From: Bradyrhizobium sp. Ash2021
GTDB taxonomy: Bacteria > Pseudomonadota > Alphaproteobacteria > Rhizobiales > Xanthobacteraceae
Assembly (NCBI RefSeq): GCF_031202265.1
Contig: NZ_CP100604.1
Span: 1,780,501 to 1,844,500, forward strand
Length of the DNA: 64,000 bases
Direction of reading: 5' to 3'
Both the position numbers and the translations under genes were made by a program. Shown here in pieces: positions 7,792 through 16,677 of this stretch (positions are counted from its first letter, which is position 1; each line of letters begins with the position of its first letter). The notes below the pieces were generated by a model. The model made no database searches. It was not told the DNA's origin and was given only the letters and a program-made list of their open reading frames with translations.

Positions 7792-9399
7792 ATGACCGAG
7801 CTGACCCCATCAACAGCAATTGAGGCCTCGCCCCAAACCCCGGCGATGCCGGCCTTTTCCCCGCGGCACCTCAACATGCTTTTGCTGGGGCTGGGCTTTA
7901 CGACCGGCATGGAATTCTACACTGCCGACAGCATCAACCTTTGTCTGACCGATATCACCGGCAGCTTCGGCGTCTCGGGCGACGAAGCGAGCTGGAGTCT
8001 CACCGTCTACAGCTCAGCGCTGTTCCTGGGCGTGCCGGTCTGCGTCTGGCTCGCCGGCTACATTGGCCACAAGAGCTATTTGATCGGCTCAGTCGTGCTG
8101 TTTGCCGCGTCTTCGGTCGTCAGTGCGACGGCAGACAGCTTCGAGACCATGCTGGTTGCGCGTGCCTTCCAGGGGTTGGCGGGGGCGGGCCTGGTTGTCT
8201 GGTGGCGTGGCACCGTCTACATGCTTTTGCCGAAGCCGATGCGCAGCGAATCGCTGATGCGCGTCTCCACCATGCTTTATCTGTCCAGTGCCTTCGGGAT
8301 GCTGTTCAGCGGCTATATCACCGATCATGTGAGCTGGCGGCTAATCTGTGTTCCAAACCTAGCCTACGCGGCCGTCGCCATTTGGCTGCTGCTGCGCTAT
8401 TTTCCAGATCTGCCCGTGACAAGCTCGGAACGGCCGACCGACTGGCTGGGCATCATCCTGATCGTCGTGACGCTGGTCTCGCTGCAAATCATCCTCAGCC
8501 GCGGCCAGATCGACGACTGGTTTGGATCGCCGCGGATCCGCATGCTCGCCTGGTTAGGCGCGACCGCCTTGATCCTGTTTGCGATCTGGCAGACCAGCCC
8601 GCGCAACCCCGCGCCACTGCTTGGCCTTGAGCTCCTGTTCGATCGCTATGTGCTGTCGTCCGCCCTGATCGGCATTTTCACCGGCATGATCCTCTCCGGC
8701 AGCCTCTATATGCTTCCCGAGTTCCTGCGCAACGTCGCCTCGCACCCGCTGAGCGCGACGGAAACCGGCCAGGTCATGGCAGTCTATGCTTTGACGGCAG
8801 CAGCGGTCCGTCCTTTGGTCGTCGGCGTCGTGGCGCGCTACGGTCAGCGCAAGACGATTTGCGGCGCGCTGGTTTGCTTGATCGCGTCGATGCTGCTGAT
8901 CAATCGATTCCTGACCACGGACACGCCGGCCAATTATTTCTATCTGCCGCTGGTTCTCTATGCCTTGTGCCTTTCATCGCTGCTGCCGTCCGTCGGCAGC
9001 GGGACCGTTGCCCGGATTGAACAGCAAAAGCTTCTCGACGGTGTTTCGCTCTATATGACGTTCCGCCAATTCGGCGCCGCCCTTGGCGTCGCCGTGATCA
9101 CGATTCTGGTCGAACGGCGCGAAACCCTGCATTCCGCGCGCCTGTTCGATCATTTGCGAGCATCGAGCCAGGTCGTGCAGCACTGGATGACGACGGCGTC
9201 GAACATGGTCGCCGCGCGCGGCGGCTATTCGGCTCTGAAGAGCCATGATGTCGCGACCAAATTGCTTGCCGAGGTCGGTGGCCGCGAGGCCGCGACATTG
9301 GCCTATGCGGACGCCTTTCTGTTCATGGCCCTGATCGGCTTCATCACGCTCTGTTTGGTGCCGATCATACCGCCGACGCCTGGGGCGACGAAGAAATGA
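7792..9399 (+). CDS. DHA2-family MFS drug efflux transporter (EmrB-like)
   Basis: A 535-residue major facilitator with the length and pattern of 14-helix DHA2 exporters. The first half has TGMEFYTADSINLCLTDITG and DEASWSLTVYSSALFLGVPV, and an ARAFQGLAGAGLV motif-C-like stretch. Such proteins work with a periplasmic adaptor to expel toxic organic compounds across both membranes, driven by protons. The adaptor gene follows 32 bp later and DoxX lies just upstream. The substrate is not deducible; the neighbourhood (quinone and electrophile genes) suggests a phenolic or quinone-type toxicant. Confidence 0.88.
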   Translation: MTELTPSTAIEASPQTPAMPAFSPRHLNMLLLGLGFTTGMEFYTADSINLCLTDITGSFGVSGDEASWSLTVYSSALFLGVPVCVWLAGYIGHKSYLIGSVVLFAASSVVSATADSFETMLVARAFQGLAGAGLVVWWRGTVYMLLPKPMRSESLMRVSTMLYLSSAFGMLFSGYITDHVSWRLICVPNLAYAAVAIWLLLRYFPDLPVTSSERPTDWLGIILIVVTLVSLQIILSRGQIDDWFGSPRIRMLAWLGATALILFAIWQTSPRNPAPLLGLELLFDRYVLSSALIGIFTGMILSGSLYMLPEFLRNVASHPLSATETGQVMAVYALTAAAVRPLVVGVVARYGQRKTICGALVCLIASMLLINRFLTTDTPANYFYLPLVLYALCLSSLLPSVGSGTVARIEQQKLLDGVSLYMTFRQFGAALGVAVITILVERRETLHSARLFDHLRASSQVVQHWMTTASNMVAARGGYSALKSHDVATKLLAEVGGREAATLAYADAFLFMALIGFITLCLVPIIPPTPGATKK

Positions 9400-9431
9400 G
9401 ACTCTCAATTCAAGAGTAGAGATAAACCGCT

Positions 9432-10562
9432 ATGAGCGATCAGACCGTCCTCAGGGAAACATCCAGCCCACCAGTACCGCCCGCAACAGCCGGCAAAGCG
9501 CCGTCATCGCATGGCATCCGGCCGAGCCGGAGATCACTCGTGACCGGTGCCATTCTCTTCCTGGTCGCCGCTGTCGGACTTTACTTCTATGTGCCAGGCT
9601 TCTGGCAGGTCAGCACTAACGACGCGTACGTGAACGCGCATGTGGTTTCGATCGTGCCCAAGGTTGCCGCCTATGTTTCCAGATTGCACGTCAACGACAA
9701 TTCGAAAGTCGCCCACGATGATTTGCTTATCGAACTAGATCAAAGGGACTTCGCGGTTGCCGTGGATATGGCCAATGCGGACTTGAAGAGCGCCGAGGCA
9801 AATGCGTCGAATATCGAAGCACAGATCAAGGAGCAGCAAGCCATCGTCGCGGAAAGCCAATCGGCTGTCGACGGTGACCAGGCCGTGCTCGATTTCGCGC
9901 AGCAGCAGCTGGACCGCTACAAGTCGCTCGCGACGACGGGCTCCGGAACGGTCGAACGCCTGCAGCAGGCGGAATCGGACGTAGGCCAACGCCGGGCCAC
10001 CTGGCAACACGACCTCGCGGCGCTCGATGCCGCACGCGCCCATCAGGCTGTGCTTCAGACCCAGCTGGTTCAGGCAAAGGCCACAATCGAACGCCAGCAG
10101 GCAGCTTTGGCGCAGGCTCGGCTCAGCCTGTCCTACACCCAAATCCGTGCCACGGAGGGTGGCAGTGTTGCGAACAAGACGGTGGAAGCGGGCAACTACG
10201 TGCAGCCTGGGCAGACGTTGTTCTCAATCGTTCCGGATACGCTCTATATCACCGCGAATTTCAAGGAAACGCAGCTGGCCGACGTTCGTCCGGGCCAGCG
10301 CGCAACGATCCGGGTTGACGCCTTCCCCGGCCTTCGACTCGAGGGACGCGTCGACAGCCTTCAGCGCGGCACGGGATCGCAGTTTGCACTGCTCCCACCC
10401 GAGAACGCGACCGGGAATTTCGTCAAGGTCGTTCAGCGCGTACCGGTTAAAATCACCTTTGACGATCCGGGGGAAGCGCTCCGCTGGATATCTCCCGGCA
10501 TGTCGGTGGAGGCGAAGATTTACACGGCTGAGCCGCCCCGCTGGGCGAGAGTTCTTGACTAA
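9432..10562 (+). CDS. HlyD/EmrA-family membrane fusion protein
   Basis: A 376-residue periplasmic adaptor. A cytoplasmic N-terminus of about 40 residues is followed by one membrane anchor (LVTGAILFLVAAVGLYFYV). The biotinyl-lipoyl half STNDAYVNAHVVSIVPKVAA comes next, then a Gln/Ala-rich coiled coil (about residues 105-225), the second lipoyl half (IRATEGGSVANKTVEAGNYV) and a beta-barrel (ITANFKETQLADVRPGQ). This is the standard EmrA layout. It bridges the DHA2 transporter encoded just upstream to an outer-membrane TolC-type channel, which is not encoded in the window. Confidence 0.9.
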   Translation: MSDQTVLRETSSPPVPPATAGKAPSSHGIRPSRRSLVTGAILFLVAAVGLYFYVPGFWQVSTNDAYVNAHVVSIVPKVAAYVSRLHVNDNSKVAHDDLLIELDQRDFAVAVDMANADLKSAEANASNIEAQIKEQQAIVAESQSAVDGDQAVLDFAQQQLDRYKSLATTGSGTVERLQQAESDVGQRRATWQHDLAALDAARAHQAVLQTQLVQAKATIERQQAALAQARLSLSYTQIRATEGGSVANKTVEAGNYVQPGQTLFSIVPDTLYITANFKETQLADVRPGQRATIRVDAFPGLRLEGRVDSLQRGTGSQFALLPPENATGNFVKVVQRVPVKITFDDPGEALRWISPGMSVEAKIYTAEPPRWARVLD

Positions 10563-10639
10563 CAGAGTGCTATTTCACAGTGCTACCATGAGTAGACAGG
10601 ACTACATGAACATACGGCCGACTCACTGCAAGCGAAGCG

Positions 10640-10830
10640 ATGGTGCTCTTCGTTGATCACCAGGCCGGAGTCGCGAATGGTGTGCAGACCCAGAGCCCGG
10701 CGGAGTTCATCAACAACGTGAAGGCGCTCGGCATATCGCGCAAATCGACAAACTCCATCGATCATCACGAAAAGTGCGGCTCCACGAACCCACAGACCAG
10801 TTGAGACCATACGGCCACGCGGCGTTCCGC
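10640..10830 (+). pseudogene. Isochorismatase-family remnant, frameshifted
   Basis: An open stretch from ATG at 10640 begins MVLFVDHQAGVANGVQTQSP and continues AEFINNVKALG, the N-terminal active-site Asp region of isochorismatase-like hydrolases. The match continues in another frame as TPSIITKSAAPRTHRPVETI, matching the usual TTSAPxGPNGP strand, and then stops. The catalytic Cys half is absent. A second stub with the same VL(F/L)VDHQ start lies at about 17772. Confidence 0.6.
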
Positions 10831-11031
10831 CCAGGTGAATTGACTACCTATACCTAGCCACAGCATTTTAGACCAAATCGCCGGCTACGCTGTCCTGGCC
10901 CCACGGCGGGCGCGTTGGTCAAGAATATCCCGACCGGCGCTGGTGATGCGGCGAACATCACGGCCGTCTGCACCAATGGTGCAAGCCGGTCGAGTTTTTC
11001 GACAACGCAAATGAGCCGCATTGGTCCCCCA

Positions 11032-11277
11032 TCAGGACAAGGAGTTTGCCGAGTCTTTCGACCGCTTCGCGCTGTTGCGGAGATGTTTGTCGTCAAGCCG
11101 AGGATACCGACCTGAGCGATCGAACAGGGTGACTCCGAGCTGCGTCTCCAGTCCGCTCACCGTTTCGCTAATGACAGATTGAGCCCGCCGCAGCCGCCGC
11201 CCCGCGGCAGAAAAGCTGCGTTCATCGGTGGCCGCAATGAAGATTCGTAGTTGATCGAGCGATACCCCATCGAGCAT
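11032..11277 (-). pseudogene. LysR-family regulator, N-terminal HTH fragment
   Basis: Reads MLDGVSLDQLRIFIAATDER then SFSAAGRRLRRAQSVISETV and LFDRSGRYPRL, the winged HTH of a LysR regulator, then leaves the family at about residue 60 and stops; the effector domain is missing. It closely resembles the intact LysR at 19746 (same MLDxVSLDQLRxFIAA start and FDRSGRYP motif), so it is a decayed paralogue. It lies divergent to azoR, the usual arrangement for a LysR controlling its neighbour. The DNA between 10830 and 11031 holds nothing I can assign. Confidence 0.75.
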
Positions 11278-11291
11278 AGAAGCCACCTTCC

Positions 11292-11306
11292 ATCGGTCAC
11301 GGCGAT
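11292..11306. promoter_or_regulatory. Near-palindromic LysR-type site upstream of azoR
   Basis: ATCGG-TCACG-GCGAT differs by one base from the ATCGG-N5-CCGAT palindrome found upstream of the DoxX-pirin operon and of the LysR gene at 19746. It fits the LysR T-N11-A rule and lies between the LysR stub and azoR. An ATCGG-N16-CCGAT pair follows at 11314-11339. No binding evidence. Confidence 0.4.
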
Positions 11307-11418
11307 GGATTGCATCGGAATATACCCAGTTTTACCGATTAGGCAATCGTGTCAGTTAGCCAGGCATGCCTGCGCCTCAAAGGGCTTTCACACGCCGCAC
11401 AACTTGGAGAATTTTCTC

Positions 11419-12030
11419 ATGTCGACAATCCTTCACATAGATTCCAGCATTCTCGGCGGTTATTCGGTCAGCCGCGCTCTCACTGCCGCCATCGTGGCGA
11501 AGCAACAGGCGCTTCACCCTGACGCACGCATTATCCGTCGCGACCTGGTAGTCGACGCGAGCCTGCACCTCTCGGATGCGCATCTGGCAGTGTTTCAAGG
11601 TGGTGAGGTCAGCAATCCGGCCCTCGGCCAGGACTTGGCAGTTGGAGGCGCGTACGTCGACGATCTTTTCGCCGCCGATATCATCGTGATCGGCTCTCCC
11701 ATGTACAACTTTTCCGTCCCCTCCCAACTGAAAGGCTGGATCGACCGAGTGTGCGTCGCCGGCCGCACGTTTCAGTACGGCGCAAACGGGCCCGAGGGCC
11801 TGCTAAAGGGAAAGAAGGTCTTCGTCGCGTCCACGCGGGGCGGCATCTATACCGGCGAAAGCCCGGCCGCCGTTCTCGAGCATCAGGAGAGCTACTTGCT
11901 CGGCGTTCTCGGCTTTATCGGCCTTACGGACGTCACGATCATTCGCGCTGAGGGCCTCAATCTAGGCGAAGAAGCGAAAGCCGCCTCGGTCGCGCAGGCA
12001 AAAGCGCAGATCGAAACGCTCGCTGCATAA
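11419..12030 (+). CDS. azoR: FMN-dependent NADH-azoreductase
   Basis: A 203-residue flavodoxin-fold quinone/azo reductase. It has the N-terminal ILHIDSSILGGYSVSR phosphate-binding loop, the GSPMYNFSVPSQLKGWIDRV FMN motif and the STRGGIY loop. AzoR enzymes perform two-electron reduction of quinones and azo dyes with NADH, in the cytoplasm as homodimers. The start at 11419 follows GGAGA about 8 bases upstream. DoxX and an LLM flavin oxidoreductase follow closely in the same direction, giving a quinone/electrophile-stress operon. A second azoR paralogue is at 31444. Confidence 0.92.
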   Translation: MSTILHIDSSILGGYSVSRALTAAIVAKQQALHPDARIIRRDLVVDASLHLSDAHLAVFQGGEVSNPALGQDLAVGGAYVDDLFAADIIVIGSPMYNFSVPSQLKGWIDRVCVAGRTFQYGANGPEGLLKGKKVFVASTRGGIYTGESPAAVLEHQESYLLGVLGFIGLTDVTIIRAEGLNLGEEAKAASVAQAKAQIETLAA

Positions 12031-12072
12031 GACATCAATGAAATATCGCTGGAGCAACGGAGACCTACAGAC

Positions 12073-12465
12073 GTGACCCAAACGACAGCCTTTTCCGCCA
12101 TCGGCCGGTTGCTGATCGCAGCCGTATTTATTCTCAGTGGGCTAAGCAAGATCGCGGCCCCTACCGTGACACAGGGCTATATCGCGTCCGTGGGTCTTCC
12201 CGCACCATTGCTCGGCTGCGTGATCGCGATTGTTGTCGAAGTGGGCGGCGGTGTCCTGCTGCTCGTCGGCTATCAAGCCCGCATCGTCAGCTTGGCAGTC
12301 GCGGCGTTTACCCTGGCCACGGCATTGTTCTTCCACAACAACTTCGCGGATCAGAACCAAATGATCCATTTCCTCAAGAACATCGCGATGATCGGCGGCT
12401 TGTTGCAGATCACGGCGTTCGGCGGGGGATCTTTCAGCATCGACGCCCGACACGCGAAAGGCTGA
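12073..12465 (+). CDS. DoxX-family membrane protein
   Basis: A 130-residue DoxX protein with about four helices. The N-terminal AIGRLLIAAVFILSGLSKIA helix and the IHFLKNIAMIGGLLQI helix with its conserved HFLKN are typical. The GTG start at 12073 is the best in-frame choice. It lies between azoR and the LLM oxidoreductase with short gaps (42 and 9 bp), so it is probably cotranscribed. Association of DoxX with flavin quinone reductases is common, but the biochemical function of this subgroup is not established. Confidence 0.8.
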   Translation: MTQTTAFSAIGRLLIAAVFILSGLSKIAAPTVTQGYIASVGLPAPLLGCVIAIVVEVGGGVLLLVGYQARIVSLAVAAFTLATALFFHNNFADQNQMIHFLKNIAMIGGLLQITAFGGGSFSIDARHAKG

Positions 12466-12474
12466 CGCAGCGCG

Positions 12475-13524
12475 ATGGAAATCGGCATCGACAGCTTTGT
12501 CGCAACCATAGCTGACCCGCTGACCGGCAGAACAATGCCGCCCGAGCGGCGGATGGAAGATCTGCTGGCCGAGATCGAGACGGCGGATCAGGTCGGACTC
12601 GATGTATTCGGTATCGGCGAACATCACCGAAAGGAATTCCTCGATTCGGCGCCGGCGGTAATCCTAGCTGCCGCGGCCGCTCGCACAAAGCGCATCCGCT
12701 TGACGAGTGCCGTTACAGTATTAAGCGCGGACGATCCGGTACGCGTGTTCCAGGACTTTGCGACCCTCGACCTTATCTCCAAAGGGCGTGCCGAAATCGT
12801 CGTTGGGCGAGGATCGTCCGTCGAAGCTTATCCGCTCTTCGGTTTCTCGATGAACGATTATGACGCGCTGTTTGCGGAGAAGCTCGACCTGCTGCTTAGG
12901 TTGCGCGAGGAGACTCATGTGACATGGCGCGGCCGTTTCCGCGCACCGCTCAGCGGCCAGGGCGTTTTTCCTCGACCGCAGCAAGAGAAATTGCCGATCT
13001 GGCTTGGTGTCGGCGGTACGCCGCAATCGTTCATGCGGGCGGGCGCGCTCGGTCTGCCCCTGATGATCGCCATCATCGGGGGAAGCTTCGAGCGTTTCCG
13101 TCCCCTCGTCGACCTCTACAGACAAGCCGGCCACAAAGCCGGCCACTCGTCCGATGCGCTCAAAGTTGGCGTACATGCCGTCGGGTTTGTCGGAGGCACC
13201 GTGCGAGCGGCGAAGGACGCCTTCTTTCCAGGTTGGGCGCATTGGTTCACCGAGCTTGGGCGGGAGCGCGGTTGGCCACCCGCGACCCGTGGTCAGTTCG
13301 AAGCCATGTGCTCGCCTGAAGGCGCGTTCCTGATCGGCGACCCGGAGACCGTCGCCGAAAAGATTCTCGCGGCAAGCAAGGCGCTAGGCGATGTTTCCCG
13401 CGTCACGTTCCAAATGAGTTCGGCAATGCTGGAGACCGACGCGATGCAGCGTTCCATCGAACTGATCGGGACCGGGGTGGCTCCGCTGGTCAATACCGAG
13501 CGCAGGAGTGAATCCCATGGGTGA
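12475..13524 (+). CDS. LLM-class flavin-dependent oxidoreductase
   Basis: A 349-residue bacterial luciferase-like TIM-barrel protein. It has FGIGEHHRKEFLDSAPAVIL near residue 45, RIRLTSAVTVLSADDPVRVF, and GRAEIVVGRGSSVEAYPLFG for flavin binding; the C-terminal half has the GDPETVAEKI motif. These enzymes use FMNH2 or F420 supplied by a reductase. The AzoR two genes upstream could serve as a flavin partner, but this is inference. The last codons overlap the start of the truncated GST-like gene. Confidence 0.88.
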   Translation: MEIGIDSFVATIADPLTGRTMPPERRMEDLLAEIETADQVGLDVFGIGEHHRKEFLDSAPAVILAAAAARTKRIRLTSAVTVLSADDPVRVFQDFATLDLISKGRAEIVVGRGSSVEAYPLFGFSMNDYDALFAEKLDLLLRLREETHVTWRGRFRAPLSGQGVFPRPQQEKLPIWLGVGGTPQSFMRAGALGLPLMIAIIGGSFERFRPLVDLYRQAGHKAGHSSDALKVGVHAVGFVGGTVRAAKDAFFPGWAHWFTELGRERGWPPATRGQFEAMCSPEGAFLIGDPETVAEKILAASKALGDVSRVTFQMSSAMLETDAMQRSIELIGTGVAPLVNTERRSESHG

Positions 13525-13598
13525 GCTCATCGACGGCGTCTGGCATCGCAGCGGTATCGAAGTGGTGATCCGGGATGGCGCGCTGCAGCGCCCGGCGG
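13517..13598 (+). pseudogene. Glutathionyl-hydroquinone reductase-like gene, 5' end only
   Basis: Begins MGELIDGVWHRSGIEVVIRD with AGGAG 9 bases upstream. The MGxLVDGVW start is characteristic of the YqjG/ECM4 glutathionyl-hydroquinone reductase family (normally over 300 residues). After 27 codons the frame runs into the terminal repeat of the insertion sequence at 13599, so only the first 8 percent remains. It would have completed the azoR operon functionally. The identification rests on a short motif. Confidence 0.5.
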
Positions 13599-14687
13599 TG
13601 TGTACCGAAACCTTATCTGAGTTGATGAGGTGACGGAATCGCGTAGGCTGGCGAGATGCTCGGGCTTCTACATTTCGTAATGGCCATTTTGGTCTTGCCG
13701 TTCAAGTCGAAGGGCCGGCTTGAGGCGGAGAATGCGGTACTTCGACATCAGTTGATTGTTTTGAGGCGTAAACTGGGGGGCCGGGTCCGGCTGACGAGCA
13801 GCGATCGCTGGTTCTTGATCCGGATGTATTGCTGGTTTCCTTCGATCCTGCAGGTTCTCACGATCATCCGTCCCGAGACGCTCTTGCGTTGGCATCGGGC
13901 GGGCTTTCGCCACTACTGGCGGTGGAAGTCGCGCTCGCTGGGAGGGCGGCCTCAAATCGAGGCAAAGTTGCGGATGCTGATCCGGTCGATGAGCATTGAG
14001 AACCCGCTTTGGGGCGCTCCGCGCATCCATGGCGAACTGCTGAAGCTGGGATTTGAGGTCGCGCAGTCGAGCGTCGCCAAGTACATGGTCAAGCGGCGCG
14101 GGCCACCAAGCCAGGGATGGTCCACCTTTCTGCGTAATCACGCGCCCGACATCGCCGCGATGGATCTGTTCGTTGTCCCGACCATGGGCTTCAGACTGCT
14201 CTATGGCTTCGTCATCGTTCGGCTGGAGCGCAGAGACCTTGTCTGGATCAACACCACAACAAATCCAACAGCGGAATGGGTTGCGCGTCAGATCACGGAA
14301 GCATTCCCGTGGAATGAGGCTCCGCGCTACATGATCCGCGATCGGGACCACATTTACGGTGCTGTTGTCACACGCCGTCTACGGGCCATGGGCATCCGGG
14401 ACAGACCCACTGCGCCAGCCTCACCCTGGCAGAATGGCTATGCCGAGCGGCTGATCGGATCGATCCGCCGCGAGTGTCTCGATCATATCATCGTCTGGGG
14501 CGAGTCGCATTTGCGTCGAATTTTGCGATCTTACGCAAGCTACCATAACGACGTCAGAACGCATCGGTCGCTCAACAAGGATGCGCCAATCTCACGTCCT
14601 GTTCAGCGAACCGGAATCATCGCGGCACGTCCGATCCTCGGTGGACTTCACCACCACTACGTCCGCGTTTAAGCTTTTCGGTACACA
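13599..14687 (+). mobile_element. Insertion sequence, DDE (rve) type, intact copy
   Basis: About 1.09 kb. The left end TGTGTACCGAAA is mirrored exactly by TTTCGGTACACA at the right end (12-bp perfect inverted repeats). One transposase fills the element. No clear target-site duplication is visible. It interrupts the glutathionyl-hydroquinone reductase-like gene. A second, diverged copy in the same orientation lies at 16678-17769, enclosing an MFS gene. Confidence 0.85.
13656..14672 (+). CDS. Transposase, integrase-core (rve) family
   Basis: A 338-residue single-frame transposase. An N-terminal helix-turn-helix region (AENAVLRHQLIVLRRKLGG) is followed by the integrase-like core. Acidic residues in IAAMDLFVV, IRDRDHIYG and NGYAERLIGSIRRE are the likely DDE triad, and THRSLNKDAP is the typical post-catalytic motif. 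The overall pattern resembles IS3 OrfB/IS481-type enzymes, but I cannot name the IS. The reading frame is intact. Confidence 0.88.
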   Translation: MLGLLHFVMAILVLPFKSKGRLEAENAVLRHQLIVLRRKLGGRVRLTSSDRWFLIRMYCWFPSILQVLTIIRPETLLRWHRAGFRHYWRWKSRSLGGRPQIEAKLRMLIRSMSIENPLWGAPRIHGELLKLGFEVAQSSVAKYMVKRRGPPSQGWSTFLRNHAPDIAAMDLFVVPTMGFRLLYGFVIVRLERRDLVWINTTTNPTAEWVARQITEAFPWNEAPRYMIRDRDHIYGAVVTRRLRAMGIRDRPTAPASPWQNGYAERLIGSIRRECLDHIIVWGESHLRRILRSYASYHNDVRTHRSLNKDAPISRPVQRTGIIAARPILGGLHHHYVRV

Positions 14688-14736
14688 CAACCGAAGTATC
14701 GCCACTAATATTTCGCACGACCTTCGGAAAGTCGCC

Positions 14737-16416
14737 ATGTCTGATGCCCAGCATGAGAAGCAAATTGAAACCTCGTCCGCGCCGTCGAATCGAGGGTCTT
14801 TGCTGAGTCCGTTCCGATATGCGGCGTTCTCCGTCCTTTGGACCTCGACCGTCGCCTCCAATATCGGGACATGGATGCAGAATGCAGCCGCGGGCTGGCT
14901 GATGACCAGCCTCGATCCGAATCCGGCAGTGGTGGCCCTGGTCCAGGTTGCCTCATCGCTCCCGATGATGATTTTCGCGCTCCCGGCCGGGACGTTGGCC
15001 GATATTGTCGATCGCCGCAAGTTGCTGCTCGTCGTACAGATGTTGGCGACGGCCTTGATTGCGATTCTGGGATACATGATCTGGCTCGAATGGGTTACCC
15101 CGGCGATCTTGCTCGGATTTACCTTCCTTGTCAGTACTACGGCGATTCTTGCGACGCCTGCTTGGCAATCGATCGTTCCGCAATTGGTGCCACTGCGAGA
15201 ATTAGCGCAAGCGGTCGCGCTTAACAGCATTGGGTTCAATATCAGTCGCGCGATCGGTCCCGCTCTTGCGGGGCTTGCGATCGCCGCGTGGGGGCTGGTC
15301 GCGCCCTTTTGGCTGAACGCAGTTAGCAACATCGGCGTCATTGCAGCCCTGCTCTGGTGGCGGTCCAGCGACAAGGCGCGTGATCTACCGCCCGAACGCT
15401 TCGGCGGAGCGATGCGGGCCGGCCTTCGTCATGCGCGTTACAACCCACACCTGCGCGCGACCATAGTCCGCTCCGTTGGCTTCTTTCCCTTTGCATCTGC
15501 CTATTGGGCGCTCCTGCCGCTTGTCGCGCGCGACCAACTCGCTGGAGGACCACAGCTTTACGGCATTTTGCTTGGTGCAATCGGCGTCGGGGCGGTCGGC
15601 GGCGCCTTCGTTCTGCCTCTGCTGAAGACTTGGCTCGGCGCGGATCTTCTAGCAGTGGGGGGAGCGATCGGCACCACCGTTGCGCTAGTCCTGTTTGGGG
15701 TCGCTCGGCAGCCGGCAATAGCGCTGACCGCGTGCCTCATTGCAGGCCTGTCGTGGATCGCGGTTCTCGCGATGATCAACGTGTCCGCCCAGATTTCGTT
15801 GCCGGAGTGGGTGCGTGGTCGGGGCCTTGCGATATTCGTCACGTTCCAGTTCGGCGGTTTTACTCTCGGTAGCATCATTTGGGGCTGGTTGGCCCATATC
15901 GCTGGTCTGCCCATGACCCATTTCATTGCCGCTACTGCCGGCATTCTCGCGATTCCGCTGTTGTGGCGCTGGAAGCTTCAGACAGCCGCGGGCGTCGACC
16001 TTACGCCATCCATGCACTGGCCGACCCCCGTATTGTCGCAATCCATAGAGCCCGATCGCGGACCTGTGATGGTGACCGTGGAATACGACGTTATGCCGAT
16101 TGATCGCGAAGCTTTCCTGCGTGCCATCGCAAAGTTGGAGCGTGAGCGGCGTAGAGACGGCGCATTCGAATGGGGCGTGTTCGAAGACGCGGCGGTAGAG
16201 GGACGTTTCGTCGAGACGTTTTTGGTGGACTCCTGGACGGAGCATATGCGGCAGCATGAGCGAGTTACCAACGCTGACCGCGTATTACAGGACGAGGTCC
16301 ATCGCTTTCATAGGGATTACGTACCGAAGGTGACTCATTTGATCGCTGTCGAGCACGGATCGGTCACACCCTCTCCATTACCAGAACGTCAACCCGGTTT
16401 TAGGAGCGAACAATGA
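14737..16416 (+). CDS. MFS transporter (EntS/MFS_3-like) with C-terminal monooxygenase-like domain
   Basis: A 559-residue protein. Residues about 30-430 form a 12-helix MFS of the EntS/transmembrane-secretion-effector type: FRYAAFSVLWTSTVASNIGT, MQNAAAGWLMTSL and ATPAWQSIVPQLV are family signatures. From about residue 445 a soluble domain follows (VMVTVEYDVMPIDREAFLRA, ERRRDGAFEWGVFED, FVETFLVDSWTEHMRQHERV) that resembles the ABM/DUF3291-like dimeric alpha-beta barrel attached to this MFS class. The start is the MSDAQHEK methionine; the longer open frame overlaps the IS. It probably exports a small organic compound. It lies between two IS copies and its stop overlaps an old-yellow-enzyme remnant. 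Confidence 0.82.
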   Translation: MSDAQHEKQIETSSAPSNRGSLLSPFRYAAFSVLWTSTVASNIGTWMQNAAAGWLMTSLDPNPAVVALVQVASSLPMMIFALPAGTLADIVDRRKLLLVVQMLATALIAILGYMIWLEWVTPAILLGFTFLVSTTAILATPAWQSIVPQLVPLRELAQAVALNSIGFNISRAIGPALAGLAIAAWGLVAPFWLNAVSNIGVIAALLWWRSSDKARDLPPERFGGAMRAGLRHARYNPHLRATIVRSVGFFPFASAYWALLPLVARDQLAGGPQLYGILLGAIGVGAVGGAFVLPLLKTWLGADLLAVGGAIGTTVALVLFGVARQPAIALTACLIAGLSWIAVLAMINVSAQISLPEWVRGRGLAIFVTFQFGGFTLGSIIWGWLAHIAGLPMTHFIAATAGILAIPLLWRWKLQTAAGVDLTPSMHWPTPVLSQSIEPDRGPVMVTVEYDVMPIDREAFLRAIAKLERERRRDGAFEWGVFEDAAVEGRFVETFLVDSWTEHMRQHERVTNADRVLQDEVHRFHRDYVPKVTHLIAVEHGSVTPSPLPERQPGFRSEQ

Positions 16417-16677
16417 GCCGTTTATTCGAGCCGCTATCCATCGGAAATCTAACCCTGGAAAATCGAATCGCCAGGGCAGGGTCTCGCCCGGCGATCTCGG
16501 GCTTTATTCGGACCGTAACGAAACGGCGCTCGGCCGCGTCATCGAAGTCGCGAGGAAATATTCCAGCATGCCGATCGTTGTCCAAATGAGCCATGCCGGC
16601 CGCAAGGCTGTAAATCGGCGCGCCATTTGACCCCCAATCGGCTTCCAGCGCCCGGGCGCCGACGCCACAAACGCCTG
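16413..16677 (+). pseudogene. Old yellow enzyme (NADH:flavin oxidoreductase) remnant
   Basis: Starts MSRLFEPLSIGNLTLENRIA, the canonical N-terminus of OYE-family oxidoreductases, with an ATGA overlap to the MFS stop. After about 27 codons the match jumps, in another frame, to SPGDLGLYSDRNETALGRVI and MPIVVQMSHAGRKA, which belongs about 30-80 residues further on. So it has an internal deletion and a shift. It ends where the second insertion sequence begins. The intact family reduces activated alkenes with FMN. Confidence 0.75.
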
